Below, piece by piece: positions 10,204 through 23,149 of a DNA stretch of 64,000 nucleotides. Every line of letters begins with the position of its first letter. Within the stretch, counting starts at the first letter, position 1. The DNA lies in assembly GCA_903813345.2 (NCBI GenBank), contig CAIIXF020000008.1:20380822-20444821 (forward strand). The letters are read 5' to 3'. Made by a program: the position numbers and the translations under genes. The DNA comes from Owenia fusiformis. Its lineage: Eukaryota; Annelida; Polychaeta; Sabellida; Oweniidae. The notes below the pieces were generated by a model that saw nothing but the letters and a program-made list of their open reading frames with translations, made no database searches and was not told the origin of the DNA.

Positions 10204-13200
10204 CAATTTTATATGCAAACTTTTTAATTACTCTTTTTTTTAACATGTACTCGTTTACCAGTATTATCTTCATGGACTTCATACCTTGATTATATCCAAG
10301 TGTTACCAGGAAATAAAATGGACAATTTCGTCCATGATTAGGCAATGTCATCTATTTTAGCAAAATAATCTACCGATATTTTATCATTATCTTGCTTAAT
10401 TATTTCTTGAACGATACTTAAACTAAACACTTAAAAATAAATGGGGAAATTCTAGGATGTTAAATTAACCAATCCATTACAGTAGCTCTAGTAGCACTTT
10501 CTAGTAGGTTAAATAATTGCCTTTTCAGCAATCCAGGTTTTTAAAATCAGTTCGTCTTCATTGAATGAAGTGGATGCACAGCATCCCAAATAGTAAACCT
10601 AATTGCACAATGCACTAAATCTGCCACGGAAGCTAAGGGTTCCTTTAATATATAGTTTTTGCTTCTCTATAAAAGAGAGATCCTGAGAGCAAGTTGTTTT
10701 GCTAATTTATTCTTGCAAATTACGTTCTCGTAAAAAATCTAAAAAATAAATCCCTAAATCTTGACGTAGGGCTTATCATTTGGGAACAACTGGATACCAA
10801 GACATGATGCTATGGATAGGTACCATGCGACCGCACCGCGTGCCATCACGACAGCCACACGGGTTTTTTCTCGCTGCAAATCTGCCGTAGAATACATGAC
10901 TTATGACTGACTACTATAGATATGATAGAAAAATCTAACCTCGGTCATAGAGTTGCCATTGTCAAGAGATACTGAACTGAATGATGGCGGAAATGCCATT
11001 CAGATTTTCAAATTTTCAAGCTACATGTATAATTTGTTAATGTTTTTTCAACAAATTGTACAAAATTGCTATTTTCTTTTTTTCTGAGGGTGTGCGATCG
11101 CATCCATCGCACCCCCCCCCCCCTCCGTCGGACAAAAGTAGTTTTCTTGTATTAGTTTTCATGTCTCGGCTAAGCTTTTTACAAGAGTTGAAAAATCAGT
11201 TCTGCATTCATTAGAATGAAATGAATGCAAAGACGAGACTGAGTTATGGTTACGCTACATAGGACTAATTGTTGTACTTCTGAATCATTTTTCATACCAA
11301 GAATGAGTTGAAAGCAAAATTTGAAATTCAGTTAAAATCAAGAATACGAATTTCATTTTGAAATGGGCGAGACGACTTGGTTCAGACCCTACACGGACTC
11401 TTACCCGGCCCCAGTCCTACCCTACCATTTCTAATAGTTTTGAGTTGTACTACTAGGGTTGCTATTGCATTTTACTTTGACTTATCAGCTCAGATACTAT
11501 ACGTTATTGTTTGATTATCATTGTTTTGTAATTAACAGAACAATAACGTAGAGTGGTGCTTATAATTCTTCCATCTGCCATACTATTTTCATTATTTCAG
11601 GTTATTAATAGAATGATATTGATATCCAAAATGATATTTGCTACTTATACTTTGATAGATTTTCCAGATTCTACGTCATTAGATCAACCCACATAAAGGT
11701 TTGGAAACATTTGATCGCCGTGAATTGCATAAGCGAACCATTGTTTACTGCAATGCGACCCTATCTGACAATACTGGTATATTGGCAAAACTAAAATTAA
11801 AGTCATTATTACCAACATTCCCATAAATTATTTACATAAATGGCGATTATCCAAATTCAAGTTTAATATCAATTTGCATTTGTTGTCGTTGAGAACTTAA
11901 TGTTTGACAAAAAATATGTATATTATTTATTTTTTATGATCCCAATCAATATCAATTTTAAGAACCATAACTTGAAATGAGAAATTTGGATATCCATATT
12001 TATGAAGAGGGTGTATTTTATCCATAATTGCTACATAGGCATTTTAAGAACCACAACTTTAACTGAGAATTTTTTTTTAACGTGTCATTTTTGCCATGTA
12101 CAGTACACGTAACAGTATGTATAGGCCTACTATTAAATAAATAACCTTTATGCGCTGTACCAATTTAATAAAGTAAAATGTATCGTTCTGTTTTCCTCCA
12201 CCATTAGTAATGTAACAGCTAGCTGCATATCAATGAAATAAATAAAGGGGACTTACATAAGCATGCTACAGTATTTAATAAAACCTATGTCACTCCATCC
12301 CAATTGGTCGAATCCTCTCTTTCATCACATAATCTCAAATTCGCAACTACACTTTATTTTGCAAGTTATAAAAATACACAAAAAATAATATAAAAGTGCT
12401 TCCTTCGATTTGATAGAACGATATAAATATTCACTCACCAAGTACTGTTGACATTACACGGTAAATGTCACCCCCTTTGTCGAAGCATGTCGCATTCGTG
12501 AGACGGGGAAGTGGAATGCTGATCCTTATCAGACAAAGTACACAGTTTTTCACTTCCCGAAAGTGCTTACATAAGACGTTAAGGGTAAATGTCCTCGTAT
12601 TGTTTCAAATTCAGATATGTATCAATTGAACGTGACGAGTGCTTACGTACGCATAGATCTTTAATTGTTGTCCGTCCTGTTCCCTCTTTGCAGCATTGTC
12701 GTCTTGTACGCGATGTACCATCCAGCTCAATAATTGAATGATATTGTGCATGAGAGGTGCTGCCCTCTTTTTCATGTTGACTACACTAGTATATAATAAT
12801 AGTCTTACTGGTTAACCGATAACCATTATAGCACTTATCTTGTACCCTACGTATATTACACACGTGTGTATCATTTGAAGTGGATATCGTTTGTATTTTT
12901 TCTGTATGTTTGTTTGTCCCAAAGCATTATAATAAGAAATAATATGGTCATAACAAGATATTATATAACATCACGATCAATTAAAGTTCAATTTTACCAC
13001 CCATTCACAACTCAAAACATTCGTGCTTATTTATCCCCATGGAAAGTGGATTATGGAATTTGGGACGAATATTTTCGTATTCTAAAAGCCCAGATTGAAC
13101 ACGAACACACGAACATGAACAGGAAATAAGAAAATTCACATTTAATTGTTTCCAGTTGAAATACACTGAAAAAATATTCTTGGTATAGTCTCGAAAATCA

Positions 13201-13461
13201 TGAAGAAATGCCGATGTCATGTTACTGTGTGGTAGGTATGGATTCTTTCATCAGGCCAGATGAATGATAAAGTCCCACAAGTGGATAGCAACCTTAAGGT
13301 AGAACTTCACTTCACTGTCGATCGACTTTTTTATGATTCAGATTTTCTTGAAAAAATAAATATGAAAGATATACTGATGAATAACAAAATTGTGGACGGT
13401 TAAAAAGTCCGTCTGGTTGCGAACCCACCTTCTCGGGGTATAAAATTAAAAAAAACATTTA
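10204..13461. other. gene-free AT-rich stretch
   Basis: No supported gene is present. Near 11090-11130 a TGCGATCGCA palindrome precedes a C14 run, a motif that also occurs at 32.6 kb in a repeat. Around 12440-12620 on the minus strand an open frame ends at a donor-like GTGAGT, but it matches no known protein and was not annotated. Confidence 0.4.
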
Positions 13462-13605
13462 ATGCCTTGGTCACATTTGCTCCGATTTTTACTACGGCGC
13501 TCGGCCGATTGAGTATTTTGTTCAAAATTGAATTCAATATTGAACAAAACACTTGAGATCGGGTGGGCGCCGGCCGATTGATCGGAGCAAATGTGACCCA
13601 GGCAT
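13462..13605. mobile_element. 144-bp MITE
   Basis: The ends are inverted: ATGCCTTGGTCACATTTGCT, then CCGAT, faces ATCGGAGCAAATGTGACC followed by CAGGCAT. The interior has further self-complementarity, TTTTGTTCAAAATTGAATTC against GAATTCAATATTGAACAAAA. No coding capacity. Confidence 0.75.
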
Positions 13606-15896
13606 AAAAAGCACACAGAGTTTACACTCGCGGATTGGCCTAGTTCCTTTTTATATGGGTGTGAAAGCTCCCTCATTATTCGTTTTTTCGTTTAGTACTA
13701 TTTTGTTATAAATACCGAAGTTATGCAATCGGATACAACATCCCTTCACTGCACACACAACAGAATAACTAGTCAATAGAAAATGCATTTAGCCACTGGA
13801 CAATTTTAAACATTTTTGAACATTTTGCTCGTAAATATTTATTTTCAAGACCATGATATGATAATGCCCTTTGTCACAATGTCATCATACTATTTGCTTT
13901 TGAAGTTGCGTTATTAAAGGTTTTGTTTTTGGCATTAGGGATGCGCCAACTGACTGCGCAATGGACATTGAAGTTCTACCTTAACTCACTGGGTGAAAAT
14001 GGAACTATGGTATATTAATGTAGCCGGTCATCTGGCCCGAGTTTAACAAAAGTATGTCAAATTGCGTTCAAATGAATCCAAATGGTTGCAGTTATAACGA
14101 TATTGTGCAACATAAGTTGAACCATGCATGAAATGTCTGAATTTCCAAAATTGTGATTTTTACGACAAAATAGTGATTTCTCAAAAAAATGCTAAAATTA
14201 TTAGCATAATACTTCCATTAGATGGATATTAATGACATTTTCATAATTGCACACTGGCCTAAAAACCTACCCCTCTACACATACACGCCATCTTTATAAT
14301 ACAATCGTATTTATGGGTGGTCAAGAAACTCTGATTAGCCTGATTTATCAGAAACTTACATATATATTTTGAAGTATTTAAGATAACAAACAGGTTGGTT
14401 TTATCAACAAATAAACATAATTCAATTTATTTGTCAAATATATGCAAAAAATAGTAAACAGATTTGCGGACATCATTTGGATTATTAATAACAGCATTAG
14501 TTAAAACATTTACCTGGCGCATATTAACTAATTTATCGGATTCTTAACTTATGATTGTTTAATATATTTAAAATAAATACATATTATGGCAACTTCATGA
14601 ATTGAATTCCATCCATGTCTATAATCCGAAGCCGTTGTCAGATGACTTAATATTTACATAATTATTTCACACTGCGTTGCCTCAAGGCGAGACGAACTTG
14701 TCAACCTTTTTTGTTACCAAGAGCGACATCTTTTAACAGCTGAAAAACGTCATCACTTCGGCAAACGATATAAATTGTTCAAAGATTGCCTCAAGCCGAG
14801 TCCTCAATGTGTACAATAGGTTATAAATTTGTGATCAGAGATGTTTCGTGCATATACAGTATGCACTCATTTATCTCATTGTCATCGAATATTGATTAAG
14901 TCATTAGTTTATCTTATAAGACTATTATCATATGTACATTGATTTGTTTACACTTTTGTCCTCCTAGTCTGTTCGTCATTGAATTGTGCTAAGGTAAAAA
15001 TCAGTTGAAAGAGGGAATAGTATGCTTTTCATAAAAAGTACGATCACACTTTAATTATTCGCACTGCAACAATGGATTAAATCCAAACACAATATTCACC
15101 CCTTAAACCAGGGAGTTTTAGGACTACATGGCCACACACATAGTATAACTGTTTAAATAAATAACTGTCTGTTGAATTCAATTGTACATCTGGTTTTAAT
15201 CGGATCATAAAATATATGCGCCCCACGCATATGAGACATTGCAAGAGCATTCGATGTATTTTGGTTTTTCGTAATCATGTAGATCAGTCATTCGGTGTCA
15301 TGCAGGGAGACGTACTTAATCCTATTATATTTAATGGAATCCTCCATTAACGTTGAACTCATCATCTCCTCCCTTGTTTAACTTGGGCTGTAACAAAATA
15401 ATAACATGCTGTCAATGCTGTGTGTGGTATTCAATTCGCCTTCATAGGACGCCAAATATTTTTACATCACGTTAATGGTGCAAGTGATATCGGAAGTAAT
15501 TTGATTTAACTTTTATATAATATTTAATCTCTATTTATCTGTTGTTCAAACAAAGCAACAGTTTAACAATATACGTGCAATTTATTTCAGAAGGTTTAAT
15601 TATGCGAACTATTTTTCTTTTTTATTATATCTATAGGATCGAAGCAACAACATTTGGTTCCATTAAAACGGAAATTATAAGAACTTGTTATACTTCTTCC
15701 AATACTTTCGATTCCCTTCACAAATGGTATGGGTTTTAGGTCTGCATGTCATGTGAATGACTTGACAATAAAATGGTTCAAAGAGTCTGAGTTCCAAAAT
15801 ATGATACATCTAAGATTGTGCTCTTTTGTAAATATCGAAGTGAATAAATTGGAAACACGCGTTTGAGGCTGAATCCTATTTTTTGTCCCTCGAGTA
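13606..15896. other. gene-free stretch downstream of the ZP gene
   Basis: AT-rich, with no coding similarity. On the minus strand it would contain the 3' UTR of the ZP gene. Several TTTATT words (AATAAA on the minus strand) lie between 15530 and 15630 and are possible polyadenylation signals. Confidence 0.4.
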
Positions 15897-15920
15897 TCAG
15901 AGTCTAGTAACGAAGCTCTC
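15897..15920 (-). CDS. ZP gene exon 10, tentative (tail and stop)
   Basis: After a T-rich tract ending TTTAAAG, phase-0 reading gives ESFVTRL and stop TGA. It is the first in-phase acceptor with a short open tail downstream of exon 9. VTRL would fit a class I PDZ ligand. A seven-codon exon can arise by chance, so a terminal exon elsewhere remains possible. Confidence 0.3.
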   Translation of the reverse strand, partial: ESFVTRL

Positions 15921-18900
15921 CTTTAAAAAACCAAAACATACTTTTGGAAAGTGAACTCCGATTCGCTGAGAGTGGAATAGTAAAACATGTGGTTAACACA
16001 TCTTCATGCACTTGCTATAACTACTACTCACCCTTCTGATGCATTGGACAACAACAGCCACGACAATGACCAAGAAGAGGAGTCCAATCAGAGCGCCCAT
16101 GGCGAAGATAATGCCTGATTCCAAACACAGGGTATTCTCTGATGCTGAAACAACATGATAATTTTCATAAGTTTAAGACCCGACGCATGATAATATGAAT
16201 AACTTTGTGTAGTACTAAGTACATTACCCGGGTACATTAACATAAATACAATTTTATTTTATTCAATTAACTAAGACAGCGCATCATATGCTGATGTCAG
16301 ATGTACCAAAAAATTGTTGAAAGAGAACTGCATATTTACATTTTCCAATTTGATTTTGAGTGAATACCAATGTTTGTCTTGCTTTGTAAATTCATAACTA
16401 TCGTAACAACACGACATTTTGAAATTATATATGACTCCATTCTTCAACAATCAGAGCTAACAATAACCTAGGCCCGAGTTATTGTAAATCATGTTATTTA
16501 GTACTAAACATCATATTATTCAATACTGAACATTAAGATGAAAAAAGTACAGCTGCGTCTTCTATAGAGATCTATTTCTTTACTCAGAAAATTATTTGTT
16601 ATACTTACCAATGGCGTGACGGTTCCCATGGGCGTCATCTGCTTCTTGTATCACTACTCTTAAAGAAGTAGTTCGTTGCAATGTTTTGTCGGTCAATTCT
16701 GGTTCATCTGCCTGACGCCTGGCTCGTGATTCTGGTGCGTCTCGCTTCTTCCTTCCCAGGCCACCGTCGGAACCACTACAGGTTCCCTAGAAAATAATTT
16801 AATTAAATGAAACACTTACTAAAAGAAGTAATACATGTAGTCCCTGGTGACATTTCTAAGGTAGGTAGGCCAGGATGAGAAGGATTTATACTCAAAACGC
16901 CTTTGGTACAACTCGGTGACGTTTTCATATCTTCTTTCCTTAAAATCTCAAATGAAGTAATAACGATCCTTTGGTTCAGTGAGACAATCGTTTTTATCCA
17001 CCATTTGAGGAAGAATTCCAAAGTTCATTTTAAAGAATGAAAGACGTTGATCATCTGTGATGTTCTACTTGCTATGACATGATACTAGTAAGCTATATAT
17101 TGAGAAATGAAAAACTTACAGCGGCGCAAGAAGAGGCGTCACCAGCAGGGCACACTACAACTGAGCAGTGAAAGTAGACAGTCAGGGCATTGGAGAACTT
17201 GAAAGCTGGGAAGGTTGCCTTTATGTCGCTACCACTTGTTTCGAAGGCGCCAAAGAAATCAGTGTCTGAAGCACATCTGAAAAGAGTTTACAATATTTAT
17301 TATCGTTGGAAAGTTTGAGACGTGGAACTTTTGACATGACCAGAATGAAAATATGTAAAAACTAACTGAGAGATTGCCAAATATTTAAAAATGAAGATAT
17401 CCATTATTACCCAGATGCATCTGTGAGTGCAATCTGTGTAGCATCTGAGCTGTCGGACGTGGGAGTAGCATAGCACGTGTGTCCCTTAAATGATCCATAC
17501 GCCCCGCCTATAAAAAGGGATTTAAATATATTTTAAAAGATATTTTAAAAGTGTCATCTCCATAGATACATTTACATGGTCTAACAAGGTTCTACATCAT
17601 AAAATATCAAGGTGGACCAGTCGGGTATCAGTAAATCATATAGAGCCTTTTTGCTCAAAGTGGGTTAGACTACTTTATATATGTTGCCTTGATTTATGAC
17701 ATTACGTTTTTCCACATATCGCTAGACATTATTTTAATGTTATATCTAATCATTTATAATGAAATCATGTAACTTGTGCCTACTTTGATCATCGGTCAAA
17801 CTAAGTGTCAGAGACAACGATGTCCCAAGGTTAACTGCCCCAGATATAGCAGTGCCATCAGCGAGGGCAGATGTCATTGTTACAGTAGGGTCACCGGCTA
17901 TTGAGGAGTCATTTCCAGCGGCCGCGTTCGAAGACCTAGAAGTAAATATAACTGTATAATAGCAATATATGGTTATTCATTGTGGCGTGTACAATCTCTA
18001 TACCCTTGGAATAGAGAGTCTCTCACAAGCTTTAGATAAAGAGAGACTCTGATAAATCAGGATGAAGGTTGTTTGTTTCACCCTGAAAATGATTGATTCC
18101 ATAGATGTTTTTTGTTTACAGCATTGTGATTTTCTGGAGATTTGAAAATCATTATTCTGAATTAAGAAGGTAGCCCATCATTAGAAGTTAATCCCAGGGC
18201 TCAATGAATCGTGGATGCTTTTTATCACGAATGTCTTGTATTGAGTCTTTGAACAGAAATTGACATTTCATTTTATTTTAAATAATGACATATTATAGTT
18301 GATTAGAACTCGGAATGTGTAATGATTTTTTAGCCTATCCTGTACATATGTTTATCACTACCGTATTTTGGAAATTTTTGGTCTTTACCCATTCACGCCC
18401 GGTGATCGTGAATATGGGACGGAGGGGGGGGGAGCAGGCAATTTCTGCTAGGAAATTCAACAAATCTGGAAGATTTATTTTTTTAAGAAAAAGTTTACTA
18501 TTGAATTGCTAAATGGATAGGCGCACGGTATGGTAGAATATGTTAGGTTTTCTGGGATTTTTTCTGAAACGATACGCATCTAAGGTATGAGATCTATTAA
18601 AAAAGGCGCAAGGCCATCAACAGGGACAAATCAACGTTTTTGCTATAAATCAAGCAACAATGGACTGCACGACCTGTAATAAATACTTGTAAGTGATGTT
18701 ATCATAACTAAATTAATGTCATTGCTGAATTTATAAAATAAGTTTCCATACGTAAAATAAAAAATAATCGAATATAATTAAAATGGGACGGAGGGGGGAG
18801 GGGACGGAGGGGGGGAGTAATAATTCTATAAAGTGAAACAACTTCACACGAATTCTTGTATTTGAAAAATGAACTCATTAACTTAGTAAGAAACTGGATG

Positions 18901-21260
18901 ATATACCCCTGGAGACTGAAAAATGGGGACATTTGAAGTAAAAGGACTTAAAGTCGCGAAACATCTCTAATCATGTCTTATATACATATTGCTCCCCCCC
19001 CCCTCCGTCCCAAATTCATTATTTTCGATTATTTTTTATTTCACGTATGGAAACTTATTTTATAAATTCAGCAATGACATTAATTTAGTTATGATAACAT
19101 CACTTGCAAGTATTTATTACAGGTCGTCCAGACCATTGTTGCTTGATTTATAGCAAAAACGTTGATTTGTGCCTGTTGATGGCCTTGCGCCTTTTTTAAT
19201 AGATCTCATACCTTAGATGTGTATCGTTTCAGAAAAAATCCCAGAAAACCTAACATATTCTACCATACCGTGCGCCTATCCATTTAGCAATTCAATAGTA
19301 AACTTTTTCTAGAAAAAATAAATCTTCCAGATTTGTTGAATTTCCTAGCAGAAATTGCCTGCTCCCCCCTCCGTCCCATATTCACGATCACCGGGCGTGC
19401 CATTGGCACTTTTGTTTAGAATTTGCACAACAATGCAATATTGTTCAGTCAGAAAGAAGTTTCACTCTCTCTCTTATTTTAGCTTGATTTGAAAAATTCT
19501 TACGTGTCTCCAGTGAAGCCAGTACCATCTGAAGTCGAACCACTAAATGCATCCGCTGGATTACATGTTATGGTGAGGATTTCATCATCTGATGTTTCAA
19601 TACCAGTCGAAAGTTTGGGGACGATGATGACTGTTGTGTACACCCCATCCTGAAACAAGAACGACATTTTTTAAGCATCGCCAAAATTCTTTTTCTTTTT
19701 CATCGAAATCCCTTTAAAAATTGATTCACCCGTAATTATTGTACAAAAATCGTCATAAATGTTGAAATAAATGAAAAATTAAGGTTTTATTCAATTTTGA
19801 TATCACTGCTAACACATGCAAAAGTACATCACAGAATAAAACATTGTTGTAATTAACCTCTGACCATACAGCTAGGTGCATGTCAATAAGGTCAAAGTCC
19901 CCAGAATCTCTTGTACACTTGTATATAATTATTTGGAAACAGATGGAATACATTTTTAAATAATTCTGCTCTCTTTAGATAAAACTAAAAACCATACCGA
20001 GAGAGAAATATCACAATCCGTTAGTGTTGAATAAGTGACAGTGAAAGGACCTGTTCCGGTAACAGCACATCCGGCATCGTCCTTGTAGCCATACGCGTAT
20101 GGTGTGCCAGCCATACCAGCGTCTCTTGTCACAGAGACTACTAGGGATGTCGCTGAACATGTCGTAATAGAGGCTGAAATAAAAAATATTTTCACACTCT
20201 TTATATTAAATTACATAGGCCTACATCTACAAATTGGGTTATAACCTTCACATTTGAATATCTAATGAATGTTATTATTTTATAAGCATAGTTAAAAACG
20301 TCAGATTTTCATCACCACAGGTGATTTCTGTATTGACATATTCCATGGGAAATATATATCCTGTACCAAAGAATTTAACCACTGGTAGCAAAAGAGCTCT
20401 AGATCGATGTATTGCAAAACAGCCAGTTTATAAACAAAAAACTAGCCTACCTGAGCTGAGTGCTGCCCCGTTTCCACTGTGGATCTTTAAAATAAAAAGA
20501 TGGATTATTAACATTGCAAATTGACTCTTTGTGTCCGTGTTTTCCATGAAGGCAGTTTTGTAGGATATCTCAATGAAAAGTATTTCAGTATTGGCCAACC
20601 AACGTACCCTTGATAATTATTGACGATAACATTGCAAATTGACTTTTTGTGTCCGTATTTTCTATGAAGATAATTTGAGTATTGTGACCGATTCTTGCCA
20701 TAACTTTCCTATTACGGATTGATTGAAAAAAGCAGATGTGTACCGAGGATTATCTACAATTTGGATAAATCCTACAATTTCGAATTACGTACGAACATCT
20801 TTTCATGATGAAATATCAGAATATTTCTCAAAAGCAATATTTTTTAAAATGTCGACATAATACTTCTAAGTAAATAGTACGTACTATGACGAGAGAAAAA
20901 ATTCAAAAAAAAAATTCAAAATTCAAATGGAATTTGTAAAATATTTGATATTGAAAAAGAAAGGCATAAACACTCATTTGTCAATTACACAAATGCAACA
21001 GAATAAATACGCAAAAATTAATTAATTTTCCGAAAAAGAAATTTTATTTCAAAACTATGAAAGAGACTTTGAGAATAAATGCAAATCAGGTAGTATTAAA
21101 ACACAACTTTGTAATATGGAAACTGAGGAATTGTAAAACCTGTTTCAATTTAGTAATGTTTATCGAAAAATAATACTTTTAAGAACTATTAGTTTTCACT
21201 TAAAACACATACCTGCAAAACCAGAAGGACTGCTACAATTCCAGTCGTCCTCAAATACAT
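15897..21260 (-). CDS. ZP-domain transmembrane protein (gene span, 9 certain exons plus 1 tentative)
   Basis: The spliced product is about 374 residues. It has a signal peptide (1-16, hydrophobic GIVAVLLVLQ, cleavage inferred before about residue 25), a ZP module, a basic cleavage region, one membrane helix and a very short tail. The ZP-N half (about 28-140) has four cysteines. The ZP-C half (about 165-275) has six, with the diagnostic order HTCYATPT, SGCASDTDFF, VYFHCSVVVC and SSCAAGTC. Two dibasic furin-like sites follow (RKKR at 282-285, RARR at 291-294). The helix is at 341-362. ZP modules polymerise into extracellular matrices after cleavage at such a site; function beyond that is inferred. 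All nine internal junctions are GT-AG and phase-consistent (1101 nt = 367 codons). The specific ZP protein is not identifiable. An alternative would be an endoglin- or cuticlin-like family member. Confidence 0.87.
16032..16144 (-). CDS. ZP gene exon 9 (transmembrane helix)
   Basis: Encodes ASENTLCLESG and a 22-residue helix (IIFAMGALIGLLFLVIVVAV and VV), then QCIRR. The donor AGG/GTGAGT implies a further exon. Confidence 0.87.
16609..16786 (-). CDS. ZP gene exon 8 (last ZP cysteine, cleavage sites)
   Basis: Starts GTCSGSDGG with the last ZP-C cysteine. It then carries two basic sites, GRKKRDAPES and RARRQADEPE, followed by a hydrophobic-alternating segment TSLRVVIQEA that could act as the external hydrophobic patch. 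Confidence 0.88.
17120..17276 (-). CDS. ZP gene exon 7 (ZP-C core)
   Basis: Encodes GCASDTDFFGAFETSG, FPAFKFSNALTVYFHCSVVV and CPAGDASSCAA. This is the most conserved part of the domain and identifies the family. Phase 0 donor GTAAGT. Confidence 0.92.
17411..17507 (-). CDS. ZP gene exon 6 (ZP-C)
   Basis: Encodes GAYGSFKGHTCYATPTSDSS and the strand TQIALTDASG. The CxATPT element is a hallmark of ZP-C. The exon ends two bases into a glycine codon. Confidence 0.85.
17784..17935 (-). CDS. ZP gene exon 5 (linker and ZP-C start)
   Basis: Encodes a serine-rich linker, then VTMTSALADG and AVNLGTSLSLTLSL. The VxLGxxLxLxL strand marks the start of ZP-C. Confidence 0.85.
18394..19399. mobile_element. 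1-kb foldback element with CCATT target duplication
   Basis: Arms 18394-18818 and 18992-19399 are near-perfect reverse complements. The outer end is CACGCCCGGTGATCGTGAAT, and the flanks CCATT/CCATT (18389-18393 and 19400-19404) look like a 5-bp target duplication. Both arms contain GGGACGGAGGGGGG runs able to form G-quadruplexes. The element sits in ZP-gene intron 4. A diverged relative of one arm lies at about 39040-39240 in the bark gene. Confidence 0.88.
19504..19649 (-). CDS. ZP gene exon 4 (ZP-N, second half)
   Basis: Encodes DGVYTTVIIVPKL, then LTITCNPADAF with the fourth ZP-N cysteine. The donor is GTAAGA, and the exon ends two bases into a codon. Confidence 0.85.
19998..20173 (-). 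CDS. ZP gene exon 3 (ZP-N, first half)
   Basis: Encodes residues 28-86, including the first three ZP-N cysteines (ITTC, DAGC, LTDC) and the YAYGYKDDAGC turn. It has a good polypyrimidine acceptor and a GTATGG donor, phase 0. Confidence 0.85.
20451..20484 (-). CDS. ZP gene exon 2
   Basis: A 34-nt exon between TTTAAAG and GTAGGC encodes IHSGNGAALSS, completing the region around the expected signal cleavage site. It ends one base into a codon. Confidence 0.65.
20513..20680. repeat. 115-bp direct duplication in ZP intron 1
   Basis: The phrase AACATTGCAAATTGACT followed by TTTGTGTCCGT and ATGAAG occurs at about 20513 and 20628 in the same orientation with few differences. Confidence 0.6.
21213..21260 (-). 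CDS. ZP gene exon 1 (start, signal peptide)
   Basis: The ATG at 21258-21260 opens MYLRTTGIVAVLLVLQ, a signal-peptide core, and the exon ends CAG/GTATGT in phase 0. It is the only start that joins in frame to exon 2 and gives a secretory leader. Confidence 0.8.
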
Positions 21261-21457
21261 TCTGGTTTTTCCTTATTTATTATGCCAAAATTAAAAGTTG
21301 TCTATTCTTATTTCGAATTTATATATTTAACATTCCCTTTTCAACACAAACTAATTATGTTCGTCCAAGATTATAAAATTGTCTTCCTATGCCGGTCGGT
21401 TCTGTTCCGAGTTGCTTAATATGGCTTAACTATCTGACTGTTTTCACTGTCATTGCA

Positions 21458-21468
21458 TATATATATAC
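21458..21468 (-). promoter_or_regulatory. possible TATA element of the ZP gene
   Basis: A TATATATATA run lies about 200 bp upstream of the ZP start codon on the coding strand. No other core promoter element was recognised, and the transcription start is unknown. Confidence 0.25.
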
Positions 21469-22349
21469 GTTCTGGTCAGTTACATCTGATAATACCTCTT
21501 AAAATAAAAGGAAAAGGATGCGCTTTATGGGCGAGCTTTGCACGATGCTTATATGACTCATAAGGTAATCCTTAGTATTTAAAAGTTTTTGGTAATCGAG
21601 CGAAAGAATTACGTATATCATAAGTTTCACTCCATTATGTGATGATAAAAAGGTAAAGAATGTGATGGGGACGATCATTTAATACGTCAGTATACATTTC
21701 TAGATCTATAAGCTGTTGTATCATTCATTAGGTATTCACCTTACCGGACCCCACAACGTACTTATTAGAAAGTTCATATCTATCAGCCATGTCAGCTGAG
21801 AATCGCCCACCAGGACGAAAGACGTTTTTGAGGTGGGAGGGGGTGTGGGAAATGTGAAACTTCGTATGCGTCCTCTGTGTTTCTGGGTGCATATCAAGAG
21901 TGATTTTTTTGTCAGTTTACTGGGCGGGTGGCGGGTTACATCACCAAAATGTTTCGACTATCATTGATGGATTAATTTCAATTTTTTAGGAAAGCTCAGA
22001 ATCTGAAAGCTTTTAGGAATCGGTCGGTTTCCCTTTTCCGTTCCGACATCTTTGAAATTCAAGGTATCTTTAAAGGGATTAATATCTAAACCTGTAAGTT
22101 TGAGTGCATACTTTGTTTTCAGAATACTATTTTGCATTTTTCTTGCCTGTACGTTTCCCTCCAGTAGCAACTGACACCTTATCAACCAAGATGGCGAACA
22201 CAATTATTTAAGTAATAACGTACTTATTTATTAATACACAGACATCATTACATTTTCAAACGCTGTAATTATAGGCTTTAAGAAATATATGGATAATTAT
22301 ATAAAAGGGAATGATATCATTGTTGTTATCTTCAAAGTTAGATTCAGCG
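21469..22349. other. gene-free stretch upstream of the ZP gene
   Basis: No coding similarity or repeat was recognised here. It would include the upstream regulatory region of the ZP gene. Confidence 0.4.
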
Positions 22350-22398
22350 TTGGTCCAAGTTTGGTTGGTCTAAGTTTGGTTGGTCCAAGTTTGGTTGG
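22350..22398. repeat. 15-bp minisatellite, three units
   Basis: TTGGTCCAAGTTTGG, the same with one C-to-T change, then TTGGTCCAAGTTTGG again, in a short run. Confidence 0.8.
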
Positions 22399-23149
22399 TT
22401 CAGTTCTTTCAATCATAGCTGCTGCATCACAGTGTAGCCAGATCTTGAAGGATGCCCAAAATTATAAATATATTATATTCATACCAGAATATTTTTTCAG
22501 AAAACGTCGTTTTGTACATGTAGCCACCTAATTGACGGCAGAACGTCGGTTCATCGTTTCGCTAAAAATAAATAAGAACTAGTTGAAACTGATCAATTGT
22601 AAATGTTTGCCAACCTTGAATGTACAGAGTTCAATTACCATGTACTGTGTGCACAACTGGAACTGTTGTAATTGTTAAGTGAAAAGAATAAAATATTTTA
22701 ATAGATTTTTGTGGATAAAGCTGCTCATGAAATTCTTCTCCATTTAGACGTCATGCATTGTTGACTCAGTAAGGATGGCCAGCAATGGTCGGGAGAGGTT
22801 CAAGCACAGAGACCCCCCCCCGCGGCCAAAATATTTTAAAATCATGCAGTTTTTCACCATTTTGAGCACTTTTTCAAGTGATTTTCTGCCAAAGTGTGAG
22901 CCCCTCTGGAATTTGAAAAGCAAACATTCCCATTGGTAAAAGCTAAAAGCTAAATGAGAACAGCTCAAACTTTTATTGGTGAACTTCATGTTTATTGTAA
23001 ATTTAATTATGGGCAGTTATACACCCCCTGGGGTATCATAGCCTGTATAATGTTGTAATTTTTGTAATGAAAACTGAAATAAATTATTTTGAAATTGAAT
23101 TGAATTGAATTGAACTTCATGGGATTTCAACAATTTTTTTTATTCATAT

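Noticed and set aside
12430-12620. exon-like open frame on the minus strand ending at GTGAGT
   Set aside because: No recognisable protein, no convincing acceptor and no neighbouring exon.
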